Assembly: GCA_005776585.1 (NCBI GenBank)
Contig: SXOX01000253.1
Span: 1-35,255, forward strand
Reading direction: 5' to 3'
DNA from: Pseudomonadota bacterium
GTDB taxonomy: Bacteria > Myxococcota_A > UBA9042 > GCA-2863065
Length of the DNA: 35,255 nucleotides
The notes below the pieces were generated by a model that was given only the letters and a program-made list of their open reading frames with translations, made no database searches and was not told the DNA's origin. Positions 1 to 7,796 of this stretch are shown in pieces; position 1 is the first letter of the stretch; each line of letters begins with the position of its first letter. The translations under genes were made by a program, and so were the position numbers.

Positions 1-1
1 C

Positions 2-148
2 GCCGACCGGGTGATGTACGGCACGGACTTCCCCATCGTGCCGTACGGGCCCGACCGCGAGCTGACAGTGCTCGCGCGACGCGTCGTGCAGGACGCGGCG
101 TTCGACCAGCTCGTGCGCGGCACCGCTCAGCGTTTTTGGGGACCTTGA
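2..148 (+). CDS. Amidohydrolase family 2-like protein, C-terminal fragment
   Basis: Only the last 48 codons are inside the window; the gene begins upstream of base 1. The reading frame contains VMYGTDFPIVPYG, the late block of PF04909-type metal-dependent amidohydrolases in which the Asp of GTD(F/Y)P is a metal/catalytic residue. It closes with TAQRFWGP, which resembles the usual 'N(A/T)xRLFGL' family ending. Codons are strongly G/C-ending, like the rest of the chromosome and unlike the Fic gene next door. The substrate cannot be told from this fragment. A TatD-like hydrolase is possible but less likely, because the GTDFP block followed by a short helical tail is the amidohydrolase_2 pattern. 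Confidence 0.72.
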   Translation, partial: ADRVMYGTDFPIVPYGPDRELTVLARRVVQDAAFDQLVRGTAQRFWGP

Positions 149-336
149 CGACGATTCATTGGCTGACCGCGCGAAGCAGTCGGGGCAGTGCGAGGGGGTC
201 GCGGCCAGTCGTCAGCGCTACAAGAGTGGCAACGTGTCTTTGCGGTAAAGCCTTGTCATGCTCAGCGATACCGATTCTCATGGGCCACGTCGCCTCTCGG
301 TAATGTTCACGCACACTTTGAAGAAACATGGACCTT

Positions 337-1770
337 CTATCCGTTCAGTGAGAGTCCGAAATGATACCGAAGGACGTCAAGGTAGAATTCGTAGGCCAAG
401 TCATCCGAGTTGCAGCAGTCGATGCGAGCCCACTCGCGTCGGGATTCGCTCAATTCGAGAGTTCGCGCACATAGCGACTGCCCATTGAACCAAATCGACC
501 TCAATCTTGGGGAGGTTACATTGACGTCACGGTACATAGGTTTGAATTCACCGCCGGAACCCTCCTTCAAGGATATCTGCATGCATACCAGCGGTTCGGC
601 ACGATCCGTCTCCGGATCGGTTTCGTACACGTAGTGTCTACCAAATGAAAAGATGAACCTGAGGAACTTTCGCTGATTTACAAACTCGATGACAAAGTGC
701 CAGTTCGGGCTCGAACGTCCAGCTTGTCGGGTTGCACGCCAAGTTGCAAAATCAATCGTTGCATAGCCTTGGAACTGGACCCTAAGGGGCAGACCGTCGG
801 CACCCGATAGCTCAACCGCGAACGCTTCGAACGCCTCCCGGACGTCCTCCATCCGGGACTTCCAGACGATGTACTCCCGCTCAAGGATAGCACTGGAGGC
901 GTCGGCCGCCGCAAGCGCCAGTCGGTTTGCCAGCCTCGGTCTCCGAGCCTGACGATTGTAGGACGCAATGAGCTGATTTGCGGAGATCTCCGCTCCCTGC
1001 GCCACGAGCCGGAGGAGCGGATTCAGATCGGAGCCTGTTTGATCGGCTGCCTCGAGTGCTGCGTAGTATTCTTTGAGAGAGGCGACTTGTATCAGGCCAG
1101 GCGAGCATCTCATCAGCCACAGTACGTGGTCTTGAAGTAGCCGAGCCGCTCTGCCATTCCCATCCATGAATGGATGGACCTGCGTGAGCGCGTGGTGTGC
1201 CCATGCGCCAACGACGATAGGACTAACGTCGCTTCGCCCAAGAGCTTCGGCCAGGGTTGACTCGAATTGCCGCATAAGCAGCGGGACGTCGCTGAACGAG
1301 GGGGTGACCCACTTTCCCCTGTGAATGACGTTGTTCTCGCGTCGCCAATCGCCATGCGGACTCATTCGGGGGAGCCCGGGTCCGCCCATGAGCCTGAGGT
1401 GAAGGTCCTTTGTGGTTGCGCAGCTCGGCATCGTCCTCTCCGACCCGAGAAGGCTTGCCTGAAGGACCGCCGCGTACAGGTTCTGAACGTGCGACGATTG
1501 AGGACTCCACTTGCCGGCGGACATAGCTTGCGCAGCCTGTTCTATGGCGGCGCGAGTTTCTCGCCTCACGCCAGCCAAGTTCTCGATGGCTGCACTCTCG
1601 TGAACCGCGTCAAGCGCAACGAGGTCGATGCTATTGTGCGTCTCTTCCCTCGGCCCAGAGCGTGCAGCGTCTCGAAGCTCATTCAGCTCTCGATAGACTC
1701 CCCCAAGCAAGGCAAGCTTGTCCTTGACGTCATCGTCGAGCTCAGTGTTCCATGGTTTGCTGATTCGCAC
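337..1770 (-). CDS. Fic/DOC family protein (predicted AMPylator) with N-terminal inhibitory motif
   Basis: Fic enzymes transfer AMP (sometimes another nucleotide or phosphate group) to a target hydroxyl. The core motif HPFMDGNGRAAR (His199) matches HPFx(D/E)GNGRxxR in full, so the active site looks intact. Upstream, SAAIEN (residues 59-64) fits the (S/T)xxxE(G/N) inhibitory helix with Glu63 as the ATP-blocking residue, which makes this a class II, self-inhibited Fic. Residues about 260-477 form a long C-terminal region I do not recognise. I chose the GTG at 1770 because GAGGAG lies about 9 bases before it and the Fic-like sequence begins there. The frame stays open 60 codons further up, but that stretch looks non-coding. 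Base composition is clearly AT-richer than neighbouring genes (runs such as gaagaaacatgg), suggesting recent acquisition. No antitoxin partner is visible. Confidence 0.87.
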   Translation of the reverse strand: MRISKPWNTELDDDVKDKLALLGGVYRELNELRDAARSGPREETHNSIDLVALDAVHESAAIENLAGVRRETRAAIEQAAQAMSAGKWSPQSSHVQNLYAAVLQASLLGSERTMPSCATTKDLHLRLMGGPGLPRMSPHGDWRRENNVIHRGKWVTPSFSDVPLLMRQFESTLAEALGRSDVSPIVVGAWAHHALTQVHPFMDGNGRAARLLQDHVLWLMRCSPGLIQVASLKEYYAALEAADQTGSDLNPLLRLVAQGAEISANQLIASYNRQARRPRLANRLALAAADASSAILEREYIVWKSRMEDVREAFEAFAVELSGADGLPLRVQFQGYATIDFATWRATRQAGRSSPNWHFVIEFVNQRKFLRFIFSFGRHYVYETDPETDRAEPLVCMQISLKEGSGGEFKPMYRDVNVTSPRLRSIWFNGQSLCARTLELSESRREWARIDCCNSDDLAYEFYLDVLRYHFGLSLNG

Positions 1771-2086
1771 CGCGGTCCCCTCCTCGCCGTGCGTGGACGG
1801 CGCGATTGGTTTACCATGCAGCAAGGCAATGCGCAATGGCCCTGGAGAGTTCAAGGACATCGGTCGCATTCTCGTTCCTCGTGGCCGGAGGCTTCGAACC
1901 GGAACCGACAGGCATAGAACAGAACGCGCTCCAAGTCGGGGCTCTCCCATCGCTTCGAGACACCGGGCTCAGCGGCATAGGCACTCTCCGGGCTGAGAAT
2001 GCTGCGGAGCTGCCCCCAAGGTTAAACTTGCTTGGCCATTGACCCGCCGCGCGACCTGCGGCACTAGTGGAGTTCAGGAGTCAGCC
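1771..2086. other. Intergenic region between the divergent Fic and SDR genes
   Basis: This 316-base stretch holds no gene I can support. It contains an open but non-Fic-like upstream extension of the Fic frame. The SDR ribosome binding site AGGAG lies near its right end, 6 bases before the ATG at 2087. A TTGACC hexamer near 2039 could be a -35 element for the SDR gene, but no convincing -10 follows. A GGTTCGAA block on the minus strand near 1890 resembles a tRNA T-loop, but its flanks do not pair. Confidence 0.5.
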
Positions 2087-3067
2087 ATGCCCACCTCACC
2101 CGAATCGTTCCTCTTCTCCGACCGCTTCGCCCAAGGCGTCCGCGGCAAGCGCGTCCTCATCAGCGGCTCGGGCAAGGAGGGCGGGCTCGGCCAGGCCTTC
2201 GCGTTCGCCGCCGCCCGCAACGGCGCCGCGAGCGTTGGCGTGCACTTCCACTCGAGCGCTCAAGAGGGGCACGACACGGTCGCCCGCATCGTGGCGGCGG
2301 GCGGCAACGCGTTCCCCGTCCAGGCGGACGTCACCAACACGAGCGACATGTGGGCCAGCCGCAGCTACATCATCCGCAAGATGGGCGGGCCGCCGGAGCT
2401 CGTCATCTGCAACTCGGGCCTCGCCGAGCGCGGCTACCTGCTCGGGCGACCGCTCAAGGCCATCGACGGCGAGCCGCCGGCGCTACGGCGGTCGCGCGCC
2501 CGTCAGGCCTTCGTCGACAACCTGGCGGACAGCTCGACGGTCATCCACACCAAGATCGACGGCTTCCTCAACATGACGCACCTCTGGGCTGGCGAGGCGC
2601 TGAATGTCAACCAGCCCGTGCAGTTCGTCTATATCTCGTCTCGGCAGGCCATCGACCCTGGCGCCGGTGTCCCGGGCTACGTGCTCGCCAACTTTGGCGT
2701 CATCGCCCTGCCGCGCATCCTCCGGGTCAACCTCGGCAAGCAGGCGGGGCTCGTGAGCGCCTTCTCCGTCGCCTATCCGTTCGTGCGCACCGGCATGACG
2801 GAGGCCCACGCAGAGGAGCCCAAGGTCTTTGGCCGCTGGCAGTCGCGCATGCTGTCGACCCGCGAGGCGGCCATGGCGCTCTTTGACCTGTTGGGCCGAC
2901 CGCGCGAAGAGCTCGACGATCGTGTCTTCCAGCTCGAGCTGCTCGGACCGGCGGACGACCTGCGCGCCTTATGGTCTGAAGTGGCCCTTCGCCCGGAGCG
3001 CACGGGGCTGGCCTGGAGCGAGGCCGCGCCGCTCGCGTTCGGCGGAGGCGACGCGCCCGCCGCGTGA
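2087..3067 (+). CDS. Short-chain dehydrogenase/reductase-like protein lacking the catalytic Lys
   Basis: This 326-residue protein has the SDR Rossmann fold. The nucleotide-binding glycine loop is SGSGKEGGLGQAF (residues 26-38), a variant of TGxxxGIG. ADVTN (80-84) is the cofactor Asp region, and VICNSGLAE (107-115) stands for the NNAG block. The expected Ser lies in YISSRQAI (182-189) and the Tyr in GYVLAN (Tyr198). The Lys of YxxxK is Asn202, so ordinary SDR catalysis is doubtful. The protein may bind a nucleotide without oxidoreduction, or use another proton relay. I chose the ATG at 2087 because AGGAG lies 6 bases upstream. Its stop overlaps the GTG start of the SGNH hydrolase gene, so the two are probably co-translated. 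The substrate is unknown. Confidence 0.8.
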   Translation: MPTSPESFLFSDRFAQGVRGKRVLISGSGKEGGLGQAFAFAAARNGAASVGVHFHSSAQEGHDTVARIVAAGGNAFPVQADVTNTSDMWASRSYIIRKMGGPPELVICNSGLAERGYLLGRPLKAIDGEPPALRRSRARQAFVDNLADSSTVIHTKIDGFLNMTHLWAGEALNVNQPVQFVYISSRQAIDPGAGVPGYVLANFGVIALPRILRVNLGKQAGLVSAFSVAYPFVRTGMTEAHAEEPKVFGRWQSRMLSTREAAMALFDLLGRPREELDDRVFQLELLGPADDLRALWSEVALRPERTGLAWSEAAPLAFGGGDAPAA

Positions 3068-4038
3068 TCGTTTTGGCCTCAACGCGCGCGCCGCGTTCGC
3101 GATGGCTCTGGGCCCTTCGGCTCGGCCTGGTGCTCGGCACCGTCGCGCTCGTCATGACCATCATCGAGGCGCTAAGCCGGCGCCAGACACCGGGCCCCGA
3201 GTCCACTGGTTTTCTCGAGCCGGCGCCACCGGACCTGCCGCTGCCGTACGTGCTGCGGCCGGGTGCGGACGTGCTCTTCGAGGGTCATCGCGCGCGCATC
3301 CCCGCGACGCGGGTGCGGATCACCAGCCAGGGCCTGCGCGAGGACCACGAGGCCGCGCTCCCGAAGCCGCACGGCGCACCAAGGCGGATCCTGGTCCTGG
3401 GCGACAGCTTCACCTTCGGCTACGGCGTCGAGCTCGAGGCTGCCTTCGTCAAGCGCTGGCAGAGCCGCAGGCCAGACCTGGAGGTCCTCAACGGCGGCGT
3501 GCCCGGCTACACGACCGCGCATGCCGTCGAGTGGCTGCTGCAGCGAGGACTGGCGCTTGAACCGGACGGCGTCGTCGTCGTCCTCTCTGCCAACGACTTC
3601 TACGAGGATGGCAGCGACCGACTGCGCGACACGCCGCCGGCGACCGAGTCGGGCTTCCGCAAGTGGGCGGAGGACAAGCTGCGGGGCAAGGCCAAGGCTG
3701 CGGCCAAGAGCGGCCTGGAGCTCGAGCCCGCGGAGGTCAAGCGGCGCCTGACGGGCGCTCTGACGCGCTTCCTCGCCCTCTGCCGCGAGCGCGGGCTGGC
3801 GTGTCAGGCCGTCTCGCTGTTCGACACGCCGTTTACGGCTGAGCTGCGGGCGCTGGGCCTGCCGACGGAGCCGCTCGTCGACGCAGACTACAAGCGCGAC
3901 GCCGCGCGCCTCGTCATCCCGGGAGATGGTCACCCGACCGCGGAGGGCCATGAGCGCCTCGCCGACCTGCTCGCGCGACGGCTCGCCGCGTGGCCGGAGG
4001 CTACTGCGGCTCCGGCTCCGGCGCCTTCTCGCCCTTGA
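3064..4038 (+). CDS. Membrane-anchored SGNH/GDSL-family hydrolase
   Basis: This 324-residue protein has one N-terminal transmembrane segment (about residues 15-35), which would place the enzyme on the outer face of the inner membrane. The SGNH blocks follow in order: LVLGDSFTFGYG with nucleophile Ser115; VLNGGVPGYT (about 141-150) supplying the block II Gly; VVLSANDFYEDG with Asn177; and GDGHPTAEGH (287-296) with the Asp/His pair. All catalytic positions are present. Family members hydrolyse esters on lipids or polysaccharides, including O-acetyl groups; the target cannot be read here. The GTG at 3064 overlaps the stop of the SDR gene (GTGA), implying translational coupling. The last 38 bases overlap the 3' end of the opposing mltG gene. 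It ends in an Ala/Pro tail. Confidence 0.82.
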   Translation: MIVLASTRAPRSRWLWALRLGLVLGTVALVMTIIEALSRRQTPGPESTGFLEPAPPDLPLPYVLRPGADVLFEGHRARIPATRVRITSQGLREDHEAALPKPHGAPRRILVLGDSFTFGYGVELEAAFVKRWQSRRPDLEVLNGGVPGYTTAHAVEWLLQRGLALEPDGVVVVLSANDFYEDGSDRLRDTPPATESGFRKWAEDKLRGKAKAAAKSGLELEPAEVKRRLTGALTRFLALCRERGLACQAVSLFDTPFTAELRALGLPTEPLVDADYKRDAARLVIPGDGHPTAEGHERLADLLARRLAAWPEATAAPAPAPSRP

Positions 4039-5131
4039 GGTGCTTCGCGATGTTCTTCTTGTGCTCGTCGAAGGTCTCGGCGAACACGTGCCGGCACGAG
4101 CCGTCGCGCCGTGCCACGAAATAGAGCGCGTTCGTCTCCGCGGGGGCGAGCACGGCCTCGAGCGCCTCGCGCCCCGGATTGGCGATGGGCCCGGGCGGCA
4201 AGCCCTTGATGACATACGTGTTGTACGGGTTGGACGCGTCGCGCCGGTGCTTGCGTGAGGGCACCTCCCGCCACGCCTCGGGGCTGTAGGTGAGCGTGGG
4301 ATCCGTCTGGAGGCGCTGCCCGCGGGACAGGCGATTGTAAAAGACGCCAGCGATCATGGGGGCCTCGTCGCAGGCGCACATCTCGCGCTGCACCAGGGAG
4401 GCGAGCGTGACGAGCGCATGGTCGTCGAGCTTGAGCTCGGTCGTCGCGCGCAGGTAGCCGGCGGGGTGCTTGACCTTGAGCTTGTCCCACACCCGACGGA
4501 ACTTGGCCGTGGCCCGCTCGATGCCGACCTTGACGTCGGACCTGTCGCGACCGAGGTAATAGCTATCAGGGTACAGATAGCCCTCGAGCGCCGTGTGCGT
4601 GCCCCGTTGCAGCTCGTCGGGCAGCGGCAGGCCCAGCTGGCGGGCGAAGGGCTCGTCCTTCGCGAGGTCCAGGAAGCGATCGGAGCGGAGGTCGCCGCAG
4701 CTCGAGACGTGGTTGGCGATCTGGAACACGTTTTGGCCCGGATCCACGCGAAACACGACCGGGAGGTCCTTGAGCGCCACGTCGGGGCCACCCGCGAGGC
4801 GATCGATGAGCGCGTCGGGCGTGAGCTGCATGTCGAGCTTGTAGAGCCCCGCCTTGATGGGCACGCGCTTGCCGCGAAGCCGGGCACGCAGCGACACGAG
4901 CCCGGTCGTGGGGCCGCTCCACGTGAAGAAGCCGTAGTAGGTGAGGATCTCGAGCGCGCCGTCGAAGGTGACGCCGTCTTTGAGCACGACCTCGACCGGC
5001 CCGTGCACGGAGCTGGCGGGCGCTGTCATGCGCACGTGGAACCACGCGTAGCCCGTCCCGGAGAACGCGACGAGCAGCACGAGGCCCGCGAGCGCGAGCT
5101 TTCGGCCAAACCGTCCGGTGGGCGCGCTCAT
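4001..5131 (-). CDS. mltG: Endolytic murein transglycosylase MltG (YceG-like)
   Basis: MltG cleaves glycan strands inside nascent peptidoglycan and is thought to release them from the membrane during synthesis. This 376-residue product has a short cytoplasmic N-terminus, one transmembrane helix (about 11-31), a LysM-like/YceG N-domain, then the catalytic domain. LASLVQRE (243-250) corresponds to the ASIVEKE block; Glu250 aligns with the catalytic Glu (E218 in E. coli by my alignment), while the preceding Glu is Gln. VFYNRL, LQTDPTLTY, NPYNTYVIKGLPPGPI and ALYFVAR are all family landmarks. I chose the ATG at 5131 because it overlaps the ruvX stop (ATGA); nine more in-frame codons upstream would run into ruvX. 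It is the last gene of a four-gene operon, and the mltG-ruvX neighbourhood is common in bacteria. Confidence 0.94.
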   Translation of the reverse strand: MSAPTGRFGRKLALAGLVLLVAFSGTGYAWFHVRMTAPASSVHGPVEVVLKDGVTFDGALEILTYYGFFTWSGPTTGLVSLRARLRGKRVPIKAGLYKLDMQLTPDALIDRLAGGPDVALKDLPVVFRVDPGQNVFQIANHVSSCGDLRSDRFLDLAKDEPFARQLGLPLPDELQRGTHTALEGYLYPDSYYLGRDRSDVKVGIERATAKFRRVWDKLKVKHPAGYLRATTELKLDDHALVTLASLVQREMCACDEAPMIAGVFYNRLSRGQRLQTDPTLTYSPEAWREVPSRKHRRDASNPYNTYVIKGLPPGPIANPGREALEAVLAPAETNALYFVARRDGSCRHVFAETFDEHKKNIAKHLKGEKAPEPEPQ

Positions 5132-5562
5132 GCGGACCTCTGCGCGCGGTCGAGCCACTCTTGGAGCAGGACGGCGGCGGCGGCCTGATCGATGACCCCG
5201 CGCCGGTCTCTGGCGCGCACGCCGGCCTCACCGAGGCGCTCGTGCGCCGTGACGGTCGTGAGCCGCTCGTCGACGAGCTCCACCGGCAGCCCCGTGCGCT
5301 CGCCGAGCCGTTGGGCGAACTCGCGAGCCGCGCGTGCGGAGTCGCCCTCGTGGCCATTGAGGTGCAGCGGCAGGCCGACCAGCACGCGCGTGACCGACAG
5401 CTCGGCGCACAGCCGCGCGATGCGACGGACGCGGTCACTTGTAGAGCGCTCCTTGTCGAGCGTCAGGTGGGGAGAGGCCAGCAGGCGCAGCGCGTCGGAG
5501 ATGGCGAGGCCGGTGCGGCGCTGGCCGAGGTCCACCGCCAGGACGCGCCCAGGCGCGGTCAT
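5128..5562 (-). CDS. ruvX: RuvX/YqgF-family Holliday junction resolvase-like nuclease
   Basis: This 144-residue product has normal length for the YqgF family, whose RNase H-like fold acts in processing of the 16S rRNA 5' end and possibly at Holliday junctions. The first motif LAVDLGQRRTGLAISD (8-23) carries the metal-binding Asp11. LVGLPLHLNG (61-70) matches the VGLPxxxNG motif. VELVDERLTT (94-103) supplies the acidic residue and the DERLTT signature. DQAAAAVLLQEWLD (125-138) supplies the last Asp. The start ATG overlaps the stop of the CPBP gene (ATGA), and its own stop overlaps the mltG start, so the three genes are likely translated in series. Confidence 0.95.
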   Translation of the reverse strand: MTAPGRVLAVDLGQRRTGLAISDALRLLASPHLTLDKERSTSDRVRRIARLCAELSVTRVLVGLPLHLNGHEGDSARAAREFAQRLGERTGLPVELVDERLTTVTAHERLGEAGVRARDRRGVIDQAAAAVLLQEWLDRAQRSA

Positions 5563-6263
5563 GGGCTCACCCGGATGCCGCCGTTGTGCAGCGCGAGCAA
5601 GTCCATGGTGAGCGCTACGCCGTAGTGCACGGCGACGCCGAGCCAAAAGCTGCGATGGCGCAGCGCGAGCACGCCGAGGACGCAGCCGGTGACGATGGCG
5701 CCGAGTGTCTCCAGGAACGGCTTCTCGTAGTGGCTCATGACGTACGGGATGACCATGACGAGCACGCCATGATAGCCGAGCTTGCGCTCGAGGCCGAAGA
5801 CGAGATAGCCACGCCAGAAGCTCTCGCCGGACACGAAGAGGAAGAGGTAGGCGAGCTCGAAGACCACGACGGCTCCAAGGGAGACGCGGCCGTCGACGAT
5901 GACCTCCTTGAACTGCGGGTAGTAGTCCAGGAAGGCGGGCGTGGTGGAGGCATAGACCACGAACGGCACGACCGCGAGGAACAGCGCGCCGTAGAGCCAG
6001 GCGTCGCGGCGGACGCCGCGCAGCGACCAGCCGAAGTCGGAGAGCGGTCGGCGGAGCCAGTAGCGAATGCACAGTGCGGGCAGCGCCATGCGCAGCACGA
6101 GGCTGCATACGATGAAGTAGAAGAACGGGTATAGCGGCTCGAAGCGCGTGCTGGGGAACCAGCCGACGAGGTGCTGCTCGAAGAACGCCTTGCGCCCGAA
6201 GTACCAGAAGACCGTGAAGAAGAGCAGACTCGAGAGGATGACGATGGCCACCTCTCGGTCCAC
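5559..6263 (-). CDS. CPBP-family (Abi/CAAX-like) intramembrane protein
   Basis: This 234-residue integral membrane protein has about six to eight hydrophobic segments. It has the CPBP glutamic-protease layout. Motif 1 is GESFWRG, where families usually have EExxxR, so only the second Glu of the pair is present. Motif 2 is SHYEKPFLE with a His. Motif 3, HYGVALTMD, is preceded by Gly/Ala-rich membrane sequence. A single-Glu form followed by GYLVFGLE seems to be a recognisable subgroup, so protease activity is plausible but unproven. The GTG at 6263 is the only usual start near the first membrane helix. The upstream sequence from the FKBP stop stays open, and a rare CTG start there would add about 15 residues. 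It sits between FKBP and ruvX in one operon. Confidence 0.78.
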   Translation of the reverse strand: MDREVAIVILSSLLFFTVFWYFGRKAFFEQHLVGWFPSTRFEPLYPFFYFIVCSLVLRMALPALCIRYWLRRPLSDFGWSLRGVRRDAWLYGALFLAVVPFVVYASTTPAFLDYYPQFKEVIVDGRVSLGAVVVFELAYLFLFVSGESFWRGYLVFGLERKLGYHGVLVMVIPYVMSHYEKPFLETLGAIVTGCVLGVLALRHRSFWLGVAVHYGVALTMDLLALHNGGIRVSP

Positions 6264-6304
6264 GACGTCGCGAAGGCGCGGCGGCTCGGACGGCCCTGTT
6301 TCGC

Positions 6305-6802
6305 TCAGGGGATGGTGTTCTTGACCTCGACGACGCTGACCGAGCAGCGGAGCGCCTGGCCCGCCAGCGGGTGATTGAAGTCCGCCGTGACGACATCGCT
6401 CTGCACCGAGAGGATGCGGCAGACGAGCTCGACGCCCTCGGCCGAGCGCATGGGGAAACGCATACCCTCGCGGACGTCGACGTCCCGCGGGAGCGTGGTG
6501 CGCGCGACCGTGCGGACGAGCTCCTGGTTGCGCTCACCGTAGGCCTCACCAGCCTGGATGGTGAACTCCTTGCGCTCGCCGGCCCGCAGGCCCATGAGCG
6601 CGCGCTCGAAGCCCGTGAGCAGCTGACCCGCGCCGCAGTGGAACTCGAACGGGTCGTTCTGCGGTACCTCGTCGATGACCTCGCCGTGCGCGTCGGCCAT
6701 CAAGTACGAGATGCGGATGATGCTGTTCTTCGTGATACGCGCGGCCGTCTCGCGAGGTGCGTTCTTGTCGACCGCGGCGTCTTTCTTGACGATTGATTGC
6801 AT
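6305..6802 (-). CDS. FKBP-type peptidyl-prolyl cis-trans isomerase, SlyD/FkpB-like
   Basis: This 165-residue cytoplasmic foldase/chaperone would isomerise peptidyl-prolyl bonds. The FKBP core begins near residue 27 (IIRISYLMAD). It continues with the DPFEFHCGAGQLLTGFE block, whose GxGxLxxGFE pattern is family-defining, then GLRAGERKEF and AYGERNQELV, where the insert-in-flap domain starts. It closes with the SlyD-type signature DFNHPLAGQAL. The His-rich metal tail of E. coli SlyD is absent, which is closer to FkpB. I chose the ATG at 6802: AGGAGG (6813-6818) lies 10 bases upstream, and a promoter fits just beyond. It is the first gene of the FKBP-CPBP-ruvX-mltG operon. Confidence 0.92.
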   Translation of the reverse strand: MQSIVKKDAAVDKNAPRETAARITKNSIIRISYLMADAHGEVIDEVPQNDPFEFHCGAGQLLTGFERALMGLRAGERKEFTIQAGEAYGERNQELVRTVARTTLPRDVDVREGMRFPMRSAEGVELVCRILSVQSDVVTADFNHPLAGQALRCSVSVVEVKNTIP

Positions 6803-6832
6803 GGGTGCCCTGCCTCCTGCTACCGGAGGGGA

Positions 6833-6861
6833 GTTGTAGCGGCCACCCAAAATGAAGTCAA
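6833..6861 (-). promoter_or_regulatory. Sigma70-like promoter of the FKBP-CPBP-ruvX-mltG operon
   Basis: On the minus strand, TTGACT (6856-6861) is separated by exactly 17 bases from TACAAC (6833-6838). Both hexamers are close to the consensus, and the site sits in an AT-rich patch unlike its surroundings. Transcription would start near 6826, leaving a leader of about 24 bases that contains AGGAGG. Confidence 0.65.
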
Positions 6862-6953
6862 AGGAAAGAGTGAAAGTGCCTAAATATCCATAGGTTATTT
6901 GAATTGCGATGGACAGTTTAGCTCCAACGGGCGCGTGCCACGGCGAGGCGCGG

Positions 6954-6959
6954 TAGGCT
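6954..6959 (+). promoter_or_regulatory. Possible -10 element for leaderless NUDIX transcript
   Basis: TAGGCT ends 6 bases before the ATG at 6966, which has no Shine-Dalgarno sequence. No good -35 hexamer is visible. This is the weakest of six similar sites in the window. Confidence 0.28.
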
Positions 6960-6965
6960 CCCCGC

Positions 6966-7796
6966 ATGTCGACCGACGCCCCACGCCCGTTGTCCGAGCC
7001 GCGCGACGCGGCGACCGTCGTCCTCGTGCGCCCGACCTCGCCGGCCTTCGAGGTGCTGCTGCTCCGCAGGCACGGCAAGAGCGGCTTCATGGCCAACGCG
7101 TACGTCTTTCCGGGCGGAAAGCGCGACGAGGCGGACGGGCAGGCTCCTTCGGACCGGCTCGGCCTCTCCGGCGACGAGGCCGCTCAGGTGCTTGGCGAGG
7201 ACCTCACTCCTGAGCGTGCCTTGGGGCACTTCGTGGCCGCGGCGCGCGAGACGTGGGAGGAGGCCCGCGTGTGGCTCGGCACGGGTCCGACGGCGTCGGA
7301 CGTGGAATCCGGGACGCTGTTCTTCGACCTCTTGGGCCGACCCGAGACGCAGGTCACGCTCGCGGCGCTGCGCTACCTCGCCTTCTGGACGACGCCGGTG
7401 GTGGAGCCTCGCCGCTTCGCGACGCGCTTCTTCGTCTGCGAGGTGCCCGCCGACCAGGTCGCACGCCACGACGCGCACGAGACGACGGAGCACCTGTGGC
7501 TCGCACCCGCCGAGGCCGTCGCGCGCTACGCCGAGGGGACGCTGGCGCTCGCGCCGCCGACGCTGCGCATCCTGGAGGAGCTGGCGGGATGCCCGACCGT
7601 GGCCGCGGCGCTCGCGCTCGCACCCCATGCGCCGATGTCGTCGACGACGCCCGAGTTCCTGATGGACGGCACCGCGGCGTGCCTCGTGCTGCCCGGCGAT
7701 CCGTTGCATCCGACCGCGCCGGGCACGGTGCCCGATCGCTTCGTGCTTCAGGGAGGGCGCTGGCTCTCGGTGCGACCGGAGCTCAGCGCGGCGTGA
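6966..7796 (+). CDS. NUDIX hydrolase, NUDT19/CoA-pyrophosphatase-like
   Basis: This 276-residue protein opens with a NUDIX beta strand (about residues 18-30), followed by FPGGKRDEAD (about 45-54), typical of the NUDT7/NUDT19 branch acting on CoA and acyl-CoA. The Nudix box is interrupted by an insertion: the Gly part lies in GGKRDEAD, while the metal-binding helix AARETWEEARVWLG carries REUxEE. This split arrangement is a hallmark of the NUDT19 group. A C-terminal region with LAPPTLRILEEL also fits. The reaction is probably hydrolysis of a nucleoside diphosphate-linked compound; CoA derivatives are an inference. The start has no ribosome binding site but a TAGGCT hexamer 6 bases upstream. Its 3' end overlaps the opposing GH5 gene by 14 bases. 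Confidence 0.86.
   Translation: MSTDAPRPLSEPRDAATVVLVRPTSPAFEVLLLRRHGKSGFMANAYVFPGGKRDEADGQAPSDRLGLSGDEAAQVLGEDLTPERALGHFVAAARETWEEARVWLGTGPTASDVESGTLFFDLLGRPETQVTLAALRYLAFWTTPVVEPRRFATRFFVCEVPADQVARHDAHETTEHLWLAPAEAVARYAEGTLALAPPTLRILEELAGCPTVAAALALAPHAPMSSTTPEFLMDGTAACLVLPGDPLHPTAPGTVPDRFVLQGGRWLSVRPELSAA

Noticed and set aside
1868-1905. tRNA-like T-loop sequence (GGTTCGAA on the minus strand)
   Set aside because: The flanking bases do not form a T-stem, and no acceptor, D or anticodon arms can be built around it.
1771-1950. Longer N-terminus of the Fic protein (ATG at 1950)
   Set aside because: The extra 60 residues look unlike Fic N-termini, and GAGGAG followed by GTG at 1770 gives a better start.
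5132-5158. Nine extra N-terminal codons for mltG
   Set aside because: They would overlap ruvX further, while the ATG at 5131 forms the usual ATGA junction and begins a normal MltG N-terminus.
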